Below, piece after piece: positions 53,448 to 63,497 of a stretch of DNA of 64,000 bases (positions are counted from its first letter, which is position 1; each line of letters starts with the position of its first letter). The notes beneath the pieces are model-generated. The model was not told the origin of the DNA and did no database searches. It saw nothing but the letters and a program-made list of their open reading frames with translations. This DNA comes from Okeanomitos corallinicola TIOX110 (GTDB lineage Bacteria > Cyanobacteriota > Cyanobacteriia > Cyanobacteriales > Nostocaceae), in contig NZ_CP150886.1 in NCBI RefSeq assembly GCF_038050375.1, positions 2,397,318 to 2,461,317 of the forward strand, given 5' to 3'. Both the position numbers and the translations under genes were made by a program.

Positions 53448-56400
53448 ATGTTAATGCTACAGTACCCGCTTTATGACTTTCTAGCAACCGTACCCAGCTG
53501 TCGAGAAACAACGACCCTGGCTGTTGTGCTGGAGATTTTGGAGAAAGAGCAGTGCGATCGCTTGGTAGTGGTGAATAAACAACAGTACCCTATGGGGGTG
53601 TTGTATTCTAGTTGTCTGCTCCCCAAATTATTAGCAGCAGCGAGTAGAGAAACATTTTTAAATTTACAGCAACCAATTTCTACTTTGAGTGCGAGTCTGA
53701 TTTCTACCATACAAACGATTCCAGCTTCTGAGCAACTGGAAAATTTGAGTTTATTTTTAAATTACCCACAAAACCAAAAAAATAGAAATTTAGATTGGGC
53801 TTTAATTGATGCAGATAATAAGTTTCTGGGGCTGCTAGATCATCACCGCTTACTCGGATTTTTTGCTAGAAAAAGAGTATCAATTAAATCTATTTATTCA
53901 GAAAATACGGTAAACGTGGCTGAGTTAAAATCTTGCTCATATCAGCAAAAAGAGCCGTTAACCGTCAAAAATAGTCCGTTGGTGCTGTTGCTAGAAAAAC
54001 TACCCTGGCCTTTGATGCTACAAACAAATAAGGGTGAGGTGATTACCAAAAATCCCGCTTGGTGGCAACAGTTGGGAGGTTTGAAAGATCCCGAAGGAAT
54101 TAGGATACAAGTAGAAAATATACTCTCTTCGGTAAGTTTTCAAGATTTGGAAGATATCAATCATTCAGAGATTAAGTTTAATCCTGAGACTCACAGGGGC
54201 GATAATTTGCCTTCTAAACGTGGCAGACCGTTGAAATCTGTGTTAACGATGATAGAGGATGGTCAAGGATTGACCAATAACACATCAAGTCACTGTTTTT
54301 TGAATTCTCAACATGGTACTTGTACTTGTGTTGTGGAAGTGCATAGTGGTCAAGAACAGGTTTGGCAGTTTGCCAAAATCCCTTTAAATGCTTCCGAGTT
54401 TAAGGTTTGGAATGCTGATTTAGAAATGACATTCAAAAATAATCACACCGAACTTTCTGAAGAGGATCTGTGTTTAATTTTTGCCACTAATATTACAGAA
54501 CAGCAACAATTGTTTAAGGAACTGGCAGCTAAAAATGCGGATTTGATTCAACTCAATCGCTTGAAAGATGAGTTTTTAGCCTGCATTAGTCATGAACTCA
54601 AAACCCCATTAACGGCAGTCTTAGGTTTATCAAGGTTACTGTCTGATCAACAATTGGGAAAACTGAATGAACGACAAGCTCGTTATGCTACTTTAATTCA
54701 TCAAAGCGGTCGTCATTTGATGAGTGTGGTTAATGATATTTTGGATTTGACCCGGATGGAAACGGGACAGATGGAACTTACTCCTTCTCCGGTGCAAATT
54801 CGGGAGGTGTGCGATCGCGCTTTAGCAGAAGTCAAAACAATCCACAGTCAACCTAATAACCCTCATGCAGTTGATGAAAGTGATGAATCAGATCATCAAT
54901 TTAGCTTGACTATTGAACCGGGTTTAGAGGAGATGGTGGCTGATGAGTTACGCTTGCGGCAAATGCTGGTACACTTACTTTCCAATGCTTTTAAATTCAC
55001 TGAAACAGGTGGAGAAATCGGACTGAGAGTAAATCGTTGGGAAGGCTGGATTGCCTTTACTATCTGGGATACAGGTATTGGTATTCCCGAACATCAGCAA
55101 CATCTGATCTTTCAAAAATTCCAACAATTAGAAAATCCCCTGACGCGTCAATTTGAGGGTACTGGCTTAGGACTGGTATTAACCAGAGCTTTAGCTCGTT
55201 TACATGGTGGAGATGTGAGTTTTTTATCCCGTGAAGGCAAGGGTAGCCAATTTACCCTACTATTACCACCATCTCCTCCTAAAACTAGCTTTGCCGAGTC
55301 AGAGGGGGGAACTACAGAATCTCATCCACCTATTTCTTCGCAACGTTTAGTCTTGGTGGTGGAAGCTGTAGCTAGATATATTGAAGACCTAACCCAACAT
55401 CTGAAAAGTTTAGGTTATCGGGTGGTAATTGCTCGTTCGGGAACGGAAGCTTTAGAAAAAGCCCGTCGTTTACAACCAAAAGCTATATTTTTGAATCCAT
55501 TGCTTCCCTTGCTTTCTGGTTGGGATGTACTGACTTTACTTAAATCGGATACTGCAACTGGACATATTCCTGTCATTGTCACAGCTACAGGGGCAGAAAA
55601 AGAACAGGCTTATACTCATCGCGCTGATGATTTCTTGAGCTTACCAGTAGAACATCAGGCCTTAGTACCTATCTTAGCAAGATTGTGTACTGTGCCAGAA
55701 GTTGAGCAGGTGAGTTTAGCAAATCAAGATGTAGAAATAATTACAAATCCCCTGCGAATTTTGCGGTTGGTGAATCCAGAATTAGATCCGATGAGTCCCC
55801 ATGCTTCTCTGGGAGAACACCGAGTGATTGAAGTGGATGATTTGGATCAAGCTGAACTGTTAGCACGGGTATGGCAATTTGATGTCATTTTGTTGGATGT
55901 TGATACTGATACAGCCCGAAATTATCTACAAAAGTTAACTAAATATCAGAGGTTAGCAAAATTACCTTTAGTCACTTGTGATGTGGCTACTACTTTGGCA
56001 GCTTCCCAAATACCAGGTTTAGGGGTATTTCCTTGTTTAACACCATTAGGTAAGGAAAATAGTAGTGGTAAAGGAAAGCCAGATCCTTTGTTGTCGGTGT
56101 TGCAAATTGCTTCTAATATTGGTTGCCCACCGAATATTTTGGTGGTGGATGTAACAATGTTACAAGATTTCCCACAGCCTCAAGAAAAGCAAGTTAAATC
56201 TTTCATAAAAGATGAAAAAAATGAGATTTTAACTAATACTAAAATAGGTTTGGGATCAGAATGGTTTGAAGCATTAATTCAGTATTTACAAACTGCTGGT
56301 TTAAAGGCAGTTATGGGTATTTTTTGGGGAGAAGTTATACAACAACTGCGTCATCAAAGTGTGGATTTATTATTGATTTATGTAGGACAATCTGCTGTTA

Positions 56401-56657
56401 ATAAAGAAGTACAAAAGGCATTTAATGATTTGTCAAATTTATCTTTGAATTTGCCCCCTGTTTTAGTCATTGATCACAGGTTAAATCAGGATCAGAGGAA
56501 ACCAAGACCAACGAGAAAGAGTCATCATAAATCGAAAGAAAATGTGGTTGATGGTTTAAATGAACTTACCGCAGGTATTGCTACTCAAATATTACCTCGT
56601 TCGATTTCTATGGCAGAGTTGTTAAATCAGATCAATCAAGCGTTGGGAAAGAAATAG
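53448..56657 (+). CDS. Hybrid sensor histidine kinase with CBS-like N-terminus and receiver-like C-terminus
   Basis: This 1069-aa soluble protein begins with a CBS-pair-like region (about 1-140, LAVVLEILEKEQCDRLVVV, LDWALIDADNKFLGLLDHHRLL). A PAS-like segment comes next (KLPWPLMLQTNKGEVITKNPAWW). HisKA follows with H382 (FLACISHELKTPLTAVLG), then HATPase (LLSNAFKFTETG, DTGIGIPEHQ, GTGLGLVLT). The first receiver (from about 630) has asparagine where the phosphoacceptor aspartate should be (AIFLNPLLP). A second (DVILLDVDTD) keeps an aspartate; a third is degenerate. It diverges from kaiA, so a clock-linked role is possible but unproven. Confidence 0.9.
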   Translation: MLMLQYPLYDFLATVPSCRETTTLAVVLEILEKEQCDRLVVVNKQQYPMGVLYSSCLLPKLLAAASRETFLNLQQPISTLSASLISTIQTIPASEQLENLSLFLNYPQNQKNRNLDWALIDADNKFLGLLDHHRLLGFFARKRVSIKSIYSENTVNVAELKSCSYQQKEPLTVKNSPLVLLLEKLPWPLMLQTNKGEVITKNPAWWQQLGGLKDPEGIRIQVENILSSVSFQDLEDINHSEIKFNPETHRGDNLPSKRGRPLKSVLTMIEDGQGLTNNTSSHCFLNSQHGTCTCVVEVHSGQEQVWQFAKIPLNASEFKVWNADLEMTFKNNHTELSEEDLCLIFATNITEQQQLFKELAAKNADLIQLNRLKDEFLACISHELKTPLTAVLGLSRLLSDQQLGKLNERQARYATLIHQSGRHLMSVVNDILDLTRMETGQMELTPSPVQIREVCDRALAEVKTIHSQPNNPHAVDESDESDHQFSLTIEPGLEEMVADELRLRQMLVHLLSNAFKFTETGGEIGLRVNRWEGWIAFTIWDTGIGIPEHQQHLIFQKFQQLENPLTRQFEGTGLGLVLTRALARLHGGDVSFLSREGKGSQFTLLLPPSPPKTSFAESEGGTTESHPPISSQRLVLVVEAVARYIEDLTQHLKSLGYRVVIARSGTEALEKARRLQPKAIFLNPLLPLLSGWDVLTLLKSDTATGHIPVIVTATGAEKEQAYTHRADDFLSLPVEHQALVPILARLCTVPEVEQVSLANQDVEIITNPLRILRLVNPELDPMSPHASLGEHRVIEVDDLDQAELLARVWQFDVILLDVDTDTARNYLQKLTKYQRLAKLPLVTCDVATTLAASQIPGLGVFPCLTPLGKENSSGKGKPDPLLSVLQIASNIGCPPNILVVDVTMLQDFPQPQEKQVKSFIKDEKNEILTNTKIGLGSEWFEALIQYLQTAGLKAVMGIFWGEVIQQLRHQSVDLLLIYVGQSAVNKEVQKAFNDLSNLSLNLPPVLVIDHRLNQDQRKPRPTRKSHHKSKENVVDGLNELTAGIATQILPRSISMAELLNQINQALGKK

Positions 56658-56811
56658 CATGAGTAGGTAGGCTAGAAAGCAGGGATGTTAAATGGCGTAA
56701 CAAAACTTTACATATTACACTGTCAGTATTTAACCGTAGTAAGCCCAATAGAATCATCAACATAAATCCCTAAATAGGGTGAAAAAGTCCTTTCGTGGAG
56801 GCAGGTGACAG

Positions 56812-56958
56812 GTGACAGTTTCAAGAGTTAGATGGGAACGATTTTTCCTTGGAGTAGGAATTAAATGCAAGGTTTTTAAGTTTCCACCTCGTAAAAGCTT
56901 GCACTTTTTTTACCTGAAAACGGCTCAAAGCCTTTACCTGTAATCTTTTCATGTTTAT
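56812..56958. repeat. 147-bp dispersed repeat, copy A
   Basis: It starts GTGACAGTTTCAAGAGTT and ends TTTTCATGTTTAT. It aligns without gaps to copy B at 59211-59357, about 80% identical by hand count (about 30 differences). The two direct copies flank the PEP-CTERM, rpsU and rbp genes. The rest of the 625-bp gap (56658-57282) holds no gene. Confidence 0.8.
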
Positions 56959-56970
56959 TCAGCAAACCCT

Positions 56971-57007
56971 AAATATCCCTGATTTTCATAAGAAGTCGGG
57001 GATATTT
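56971..57007. terminator. Hairpin of the GATCCCC/GGGGATC family
   Basis: AAATATCCC and GGGATATTT pair around a TGATTTTCATAAGAAGTCG core, followed by a T run. It is a variant of the hairpins at 3121, 5794 and 8643. Confidence 0.5.
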
Positions 57008-57282
57008 TTTGCTTTCAAGATAGGTTTTTCGTGAAAATACGCAAGAAAATACCGGGTTTATACGCTTTTTAGCTAAATAGCAGACTATTAATACTGAAAA
57101 ATCCCCAAAAATCCAAATAAATCTAGCTGCTTTTTTATCCGTACTTCAAACAGAATCTTGTTGCATGAAGAGATAATGAAGATAATACTCGTACTCTTGC
57201 GAGGTTTTACAGGGTGTCGTAAACTATAAAACATCGGAATATACACAAAAAGTTACACTAACCACTCAGGGTACTCAGTTAA

Positions 57283-57894
57283 ATGAAAACTCAATTCTCT
57301 GCTTTATTAGCTTCTAGTGCTGTTCTTACTGGTGCTTTTGTTACACTAGCTGCACCTACTCATGCTGCGACCTTGACCTGTGAAGCTAGTCTATCTGGTC
57401 TAGTATCAGGTACTTCCGCTTGTGAACGCAGTAACAGTGCAAGCCAAGACTTTTTGAATACTGACCCAATGACTGTTAACGCTGAAGGCTTTTTTGGTAA
57501 TACTGACTGGGTATTCGGTGGCAAGATTGGTAGCGACACTGGTTACGCAGGTACTAAAGACGGACTAAGTGGAACTTGGGATATCTCTAGCGTTTCCCAA
57601 AGTATCGGCAATGATATTATGCTCGTCTTCAAAAGTGGTAATGGCACTTTCTTGACAGCTTATGATGTTCAAGATGGAGTAACCTCTGGTACTTGGGACA
57701 GCCCCTTCCTGAAGAGTGTATTTGGGTTCAATGGTGGGGATGTTAAAGATGTATCTCACATCAGTGTTTACCACAGACAGGAAACTACTCCCACTCCTCC
57801 TCGTACCAGAGTTCCTGAACCCACTTCCTTGCTTGGTTTAGGTTTAGTTGCTAGTGGAATGGTAATTGCTCGTCGTCGCAGTGTTGCTGGCTAA
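57283..57894 (+). CDS. PEP-CTERM sorting domain protein
   Basis: This 203-aa secreted protein has a signal peptide at 1-28 (SALLASSAVLTGAFVTLAAPTHA), then a beta-rich body (FFGNTDWVFGGKIGSD, GLSGTWDISS). The C-terminal signal is VPEPTSLLGLGLVASGMVIARRR, the classic PEP-CTERM tail (VPEP, hydrophobic helix, arginines) processed by an exosortase. It is probably surface-located or part of the extracellular matrix; its specific function is unknown. It lies between two copies of a 147-bp repeat. Confidence 0.9.
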   Translation: MKTQFSALLASSAVLTGAFVTLAAPTHAATLTCEASLSGLVSGTSACERSNSASQDFLNTDPMTVNAEGFFGNTDWVFGGKIGSDTGYAGTKDGLSGTWDISSVSQSIGNDIMLVFKSGNGTFLTAYDVQDGVTSGTWDSPFLKSVFGFNGGDVKDVSHISVYHRQETTPTPPRTRVPEPTSLLGLGLVASGMVIARRRSVAG

Positions 57895-57961
57895 TAATTG
57901 CCCATGTTTCACAACTTCTGTTGTGTCTGGTAAAACATGATTTATTTTCAGCTTACTGGTA

Positions 57962-57995
57962 GTTGGTGATTTTAATAATCAATAATATCACCAAC
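57962..57995. terminator. Hairpin after the PEP-CTERM gene
   Basis: GTTGGTGAT and ATCACCAAC form a perfect 9-bp stem, 68 bp after the stop. There is no strong T run, so termination is only probable. Confidence 0.45.
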
Positions 57996-58128
57996 CAAAC
58001 CTGTAGCCAGTGCTTAACCGGAAATGATATTGCATCCCCAATAGTTACACTCAATATAAACTTAAAATCTCACAGTCGTTTCAGGATTTACCTGTAGCGG
58101 CTTATTATTTTTTATTTCCAAAAACAAG

Positions 58129-58166
58129 TTGTAGTAGTGCCGACATCAAATACAGCACTACTACAA
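58129..58166. terminator. 12-bp perfect inverted repeat before the rpsU end
   Basis: TTGTAGTAGTGC and GCACTACTACAA form a perfect stem with a 14-base loop, 122 bp beyond the rpsU stop codon on the minus strand. It is a terminator or dispersed palindrome. Confidence 0.45.
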
Positions 58167-58287
58167 ACAAGAATCCCTACTAATATTCACTAATTACTCG
58201 TGGCTAGTCAAACATATCGCCACATAGAACACAATGAAGAGGCAATGACTGAATTTCCAGTAACAGTAAATACTTATCTAGAGTTTC

Positions 58288-58482
58288 TTATTTAAAACGA
58301 GAACGTTGTTGACGACGTTGCTTATGTCTAGCGATTGCTTTACGCTTCTCTTTTTCTAACGGTGTCTCAAAATGGCGGTTTTTCCGCATATCTTGAAAAA
58401 TTCCAGCTTTTGAAACTTCACGTTTAAATCTCCGCAAAGCTGACTCAATACCTTCATTTTCACCTAAAACTACTTGTGTCAT
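58288..58482 (-). CDS. rpsU: 30S ribosomal protein bS21
   Basis: This 64-aa small-subunit protein ([45 protein letters not shown], lysine/arginine-rich tail) is typical S21. It follows the RNA-binding protein gene by 120 bp on the same strand, the rbp-rpsU order known from Anabaena, where the pair responds to cold. A 5' AGGAGGAA-type site precedes the ATG. Confidence 0.97.
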   Translation of the reverse strand: MTQVVLGENEGIESALRRFKREVSKAGIFQDMRKNRHFETPLEKEKRKAIARHKQRRQQRSRFK

Positions 58483-58602
58483 TCCTATTCCTCCTTGATT
58501 GGTTTAATACTTACAGGCTAGATTTAAAAAATATCTCAGCAGGTATAACCTTGGGTTTTATCTGCTGGATACTCTAGCATTTAAAAATTCTTCAGAACAG
58601 GA

Positions 58603-58911
58603 TTAATAACGGCGATTGCTGCGAGTATTATTGCCCCAGCTACCACCACCACCACGAGGACCTCTGTCTTCACGGGGTTTAGCTTTGTTCACTTTCAGAC
58701 CTCTTCCCATCCATTCAGCACCATCAAGTGCTTCAATAGCTGCTGTTTCTTGATCTTCTGATTCCATTTCTACGAAACCAAAACCACGTGGGCGGCCTGT
58801 TTCCCTATCAGTAGGTAACTGTACACGATTAACTGTACCGTATTCAGCAAAAACCTCTCTTAGGTTATCTTCCGTAACCTCGTAGGACAAATTTCCAACG
58901 TAAATCGACAT
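58603..58911 (-). CDS. RRM RNA-binding protein (cyanobacterial Rbp)
   Basis: This 102-aa protein has one RRM domain at 1-80, with RNP2 IYVGNLSY and RNP1 RGFGFVEM, and a short glycine/arginine tail (GPRGGGGSWGNN). The family is induced by cold in many cyanobacteria. I chose ATG 58911 (MSIYVGNLSY); a TTG six codons upstream is unlikely. A long untranslated leader is possible because the next gene lies far away. Its neighbour is rpsU. Confidence 0.95.
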   Translation of the reverse strand: MSIYVGNLSYEVTEDNLREVFAEYGTVNRVQLPTDRETGRPRGFGFVEMESEDQETAAIEALDGAEWMGRGLKVNKAKPREDRGPRGGGGSWGNNTRSNRRY

Positions 58912-59162
58912 AAATGGACGGCTTTCCAAACCAAATTGTGTAGAGTGTTATATCCGGACAAGCGCATTTAAAATAAATTAAAACGAACTACTTAACCGAA
59001 AATAATCATTATATTAGCAACTATAGCACAGTCTTTGGGGATGAATTCATAACGAGTAACATTTTGTGAAAAACCTATGTAGGGTTTGCTGTAAAGCCCT
59101 GTGGGCATAGATCTGCTTACCGGGCTGTGTGACTCCTACTTCGGGTTTGCTGTTCGCCGAGC

Positions 59163-59357
59163 GTGGCGTAGCCATAAAAGTCTTGTCGTGGAGACAGGTG
59201 CTACGCCACGGTGACAGTTTCAAGAGTTGGATGGGAGCGATTTTTCCTTTGAATCAAACTTAAATGCAAGGTTTTCGAGTTCTCACCGCCTAAAAGCTTG
59301 TACTTTCTCAATTTCAAATAGCCTAAAATCCTTTACCTACAATGTTTTCAAGTTTAT
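59163..59357. repeat. 147-bp dispersed repeat, copy B, with adjoining inverted repeat
   Basis: Copy B spans 59211-59357. Directly before it, GTGGCGTAGC (59163-59172) and GCTACGCCAC (59200-59209) form a perfect 10-bp inverted repeat. Copy A lacks this part and has GACAGGT units instead. The gap 58912-59477 has no supported gene; a 77-codon frame at 59227 lies inside the repeat. Confidence 0.8.
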
Positions 59358-59477
59358 ATGCCTGACGGCACGCTACGCGGACAGCAAGCCCTACTTCGTC
59401 ACCAAAGCAATAGGCATCAAAGTCTTTTCTGAGGATATTGAGGAGTCAGGAGTTCTATGATTCAGGATATTTTAATT

Positions 59478-60341
59478 TTAATTTCTTTGACTGGCTGCAA
59501 ATTCTATTAAGGCTTGCTCTGCTTTCTGACACAATATTTCATGATCTTGAGAACTACTCGCCAGTAAACCACCCCATTGATTAATATCACCAGTGTTATA
59601 CTCTAAATACTTGCCATCGAAGTGAGTAAATTTACCACCAGCTTCTGTTAAAATTAGTTCAGGTGCTGCCATGTCCCAATCTTTGGGGGCTGATTTTCCA
59701 GACAGGGAAATATAAATATCTGCCTCTTGTTCAACTATAGCAGTGACTTTACAACCTACACTACCAATGGCTTTTTGATTTTGACATGGTAAGCTTTTGA
59801 GCAAATATTCTAATCTCTCGTTGCGATGAGAACGACTAACTACTAGAGTTAAATCTTCTATGGGTTTATCCCCTGCAATTTTCAAAGGTTGAGAACCATT
59901 AACAGTTTCCACAAAAGTACCACCACCTTTGGTGGCGTAATATAGCTTTTCGGCTTCTGGTATGGCTACTACCGCTAAAATCGGTCTTGTGTCTTGAACT
60001 AAAGCAATATGAATTGCATATTCCCCAGTTTTATTAATAAAGTCTCTAGTTCCATCTAAAGGATCAATTATCCATACCAATTTTGCAGAATTTTTAGCCT
60101 GTTGAGATTGATAAGTTTCTTCACTGATATAACCGAAATCTTCATGCCCAAATGCTGTTTGTAACTGAGATAGGATATATTCACTTACAGCTTTATCAGC
60201 AACTGTTATGGGTTCATTTTGTTTGTATTCTACTTCTAGGTTGTAATTTTCAGCTGTTCCTTGATAGTAAGAGCGTAGTAACTTAGCTGCACCCCAACCA
60301 ACTTGACGAGTAATTTTTAGTGTTTCTTGTAAATCTGGCAT
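59478..60341 (-). CDS. cysQ: 3'(2'),5'-bisphosphate nucleotidase (CysQ, inositol-monophosphatase family)
   Basis: This 287-aa magnesium-dependent phosphatase removes the 3' phosphate of PAP/PAPS in sulfur metabolism. Motifs are ITVADKAVSEYI, EDFGYISEE, D93-P-L-D96-G-T (WIIDPLDGTRDF), SRSHRNERLE and the WDxAAPELIL-type DWDMAAPELILTEAGG. The length is normal. An inositol monophosphatase is the alternative reading, but the RDFINKTGEY and KDWDMAAP details favour CysQ. Confidence 0.9.
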   Translation of the reverse strand: MPDLQETLKITRQVGWGAAKLLRSYYQGTAENYNLEVEYKQNEPITVADKAVSEYILSQLQTAFGHEDFGYISEETYQSQQAKNSAKLVWIIDPLDGTRDFINKTGEYAIHIALVQDTRPILAVVAIPEAEKLYYATKGGGTFVETVNGSQPLKIAGDKPIEDLTLVVSRSHRNERLEYLLKSLPCQNQKAIGSVGCKVTAIVEQEADIYISLSGKSAPKDWDMAAPELILTEAGGKFTHFDGKYLEYNTGDINQWGGLLASSSQDHEILCQKAEQALIEFAASQRN

Positions 60342-60426
60342 TGAATTTATTTCTATAAACTAGATATATATTACTGTTAATATTACTCAGGAAAAAATGT
60401 TTTTCACGGGTGAATTTGTATAACCA

Positions 60427-60447
60427 GGGCGGGCAAGATGCCCACCT
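60427..60447. repeat. GGGCAAGATGCCC palindrome
   Basis: GGGC-AAGAT-GCCC lies between the ilvC end and the cysQ start. It is of the type widely dispersed in Nostocales and may act as a terminator. Confidence 0.45.
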
Positions 60448-60505
60448 CACAAGAGTTTTAATTCTCGTGTTTACATTATTCTGGCTGGATGTCTATTACC
60501 AGTAG

Positions 60506-61552
<1,047 letters not shown>

Positions 61553-61743
61553 TTATACCGTAAATTGGTAATGGGTAATTGGTTATTTATTCTCCCTCTC
61601 ACCCACTCACCCACTGACCCCTGTCATCTGCTATACTTCCTAATTTTTAGCAAAAGTTCATAATTAACAGAAAATTTATGATAATTTTGATACAAAAATG
61701 TTAAGAATAGTTACAGCACCTGTAATAGAAGGAAATATTTCTT

Positions 61744-63102
61744 ATGGTTGATTTACATGACAAAAAACCACCTCATCAGGTAGTTATCGTTGGTGGTGGC
61801 TTTGGTGGTCTATATGCAGCGAAAGCCTTATCTAAAGCTAATGTCAATGTGACGCTGATAGATAAACGGAATTTCCATCTATTTCAACCTCTTCTGTACC
61901 AAGTAGCTACAGGTGCTTTGTCTCCTGCTGATATTTCTTCACCACTGCGTTCTGTTCTCAGTAAGAGTAAGAATACAAAGGTTTTGTTGGGTGAGGTAAA
62001 TGATGTTGACACCACAGAACAAAAAGTAATTGTTGGTGATGAAACTGTACCTTATGATACCTTGATTGTTGCCACTGGTGCAAAGCATTCTTATTTTGGG
62101 AAGGATAACTGGGAAGAGTTTGCACCTGGGTTGAAGACTGTAGAAGATGCACTAGAAATGCGCCGTCGGATTTTCATGGCCTTTGAAGCAGCAGAGAAGG
62201 AAACTGATGCGGCTAAACGTCGGGCATTGTTAACTTTTGTGGTGGTTGGTGGTGGTCCGACTGGTGTAGAATTAGCGGGTGCGATCGCAGAATTAGCTAG
62301 TAAAACCCTGAAGGAAGATTTCCGCAACATAGACACATCAGAAACTCAGGTTGTGCTGTTGGAAGGTATGGATAGAGTTCTACCTCCCTTTGCACCAGAA
62401 CTATCACAAGAAGCACAAGCATCTTTAGAGGCTTTGGGTGTGGATGTGCAAACCAAAACCTTAGTAACCAATATTGAAAATGATATTGTGACGATGAAGC
62501 AAGGTGAGGAAGTGAAAACCTTAGCTTCTAAAACCGTATTGTGGGCGGCTGGTGTGAAAGCTTCCCCAATGGGTAAAGTATTAGTGGAAAAAACTGGGGC
62601 AGAATGCGATCGCGCTGGTCGTGTTATGGTTGAACCAGACCTAAGTATTAAGGGACACTCTAATATTTTTGTAGTGGGAGACTTAGCCCATTTTGCCCAT
62701 CAAAACGGTAAACCCTTACCTGGTGTTGCACCAGTAGCGATGCAAGAAGGGGAATATGTAGCCAAACTTGTTAAAAAACGTCTTCAAGGTGAAACCTTAC
62801 CACAATTTAATTATGTGGATAGAGGAAGTTTAGCAATGATTGGTCAACACGCCGCAGTTGTGGACTTAGGGTTTATCAAACTGAAAGGTTTCCTAGCTTG
62901 GTTCTTCTGGTTATTTATTCACATCTACTTCCTGATTGAATTTGATAACAAATTAGTGGTGATGATTCAATGGGTTTGGAGCTATTTTACTCGCAATCGT
63001 GGCGCGAGATTAATTACAGGGAAAGATATTGTTAACCCTGTACCAGTTGAAGGTAATGCACATTATCAGGCGGTTAATACTAGACAACCATTGAACGTGT
63101 AG
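61744..63102 (+). CDS. Type 2 NAD(P)H dehydrogenase (NDH-2)
   Basis: This 452-aa single-subunit flavoprotein would pass electrons from NAD(P)H to the quinone pool. The FAD site is VVIVGGGFGGLYAAKAL (13-29). The second Rossmann motif, for NAD(P)H, is VVVGGGPTGVELAGAI near residue 175. An intervening VATGAKHSYFG and the FAD-contact VVGDLAHFAHQ are present. A hydrophobic C-terminal segment (FLAWFFWLFIHIYFLIEF) probably attaches it to the membrane. It resembles the Ndb-type enzymes of cyanobacteria. It is not linked to respiratory gene clusters here. Confidence 0.92.
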   Translation: MVDLHDKKPPHQVVIVGGGFGGLYAAKALSKANVNVTLIDKRNFHLFQPLLYQVATGALSPADISSPLRSVLSKSKNTKVLLGEVNDVDTTEQKVIVGDETVPYDTLIVATGAKHSYFGKDNWEEFAPGLKTVEDALEMRRRIFMAFEAAEKETDAAKRRALLTFVVVGGGPTGVELAGAIAELASKTLKEDFRNIDTSETQVVLLEGMDRVLPPFAPELSQEAQASLEALGVDVQTKTLVTNIENDIVTMKQGEEVKTLASKTVLWAAGVKASPMGKVLVEKTGAECDRAGRVMVEPDLSIKGHSNIFVVGDLAHFAHQNGKPLPGVAPVAMQEGEYVAKLVKKRLQGETLPQFNYVDRGSLAMIGQHAAVVDLGFIKLKGFLAWFFWLFIHIYFLIEFDNKLVVMIQWVWSYFTRNRGARLITGKDIVNPVPVEGNAHYQAVNTRQPLNV

Positions 63103-63262
63103 TTATGTCCTTGTTCCCAGTCTCTGAACTGGGAATGCCATCAGGAGTCTCTGAATAACTTGAGTAACTGAAAATGAGTAGATGTTGCACTGCCATCTGT
63201 ATATGAGTTAACATCTTTAACTGAATAAGCTACCTGATCAAATTCAAATAAGAAGCAAAGAA

Positions 63263-63398
63263 CAATACCTTGTCCAAATTTGAAAAACTATTGATTCGTA
63301 GATTGGGTTGTGGAACGTGAACGTATCCCTGCGGGACACTGCGTGAACGCGGAGAAATCAGCATGAAACCCAACCTACAAAAAATGGACAAGGTATTG
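63263..63398. repeat. 136-bp nested palindromic element
   Basis: The outer arms CAATACCTTGTCCA (63263-63276) and TGGACAAGGTATTG (63385-63398) are perfect inverted copies. The inner arms GTAGATTGGGTT (63298-63309) and AACCCAACCTAC (63367-63378) have one mismatch. It is MITE-like and non-coding. The gap 63103-63497 contains nothing else recognisable. Confidence 0.8.
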
Positions 63399-63497
63399 AA
63401 AGAAAAAAATAGTTATTTATTTATGTTGCAACTTCAATGCAAATTGGCTTATTCAATTTCTAAAATATGTTAACTTTCTATAACAGAGGCAAAGTTG

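Noticed and set aside
59227-59460. A 77-codon frame in the gap before cysQ
   Set aside because: It lies inside copy B of the 147-bp repeat and the frame is not kept in copy A, so it is not a conserved coding unit.
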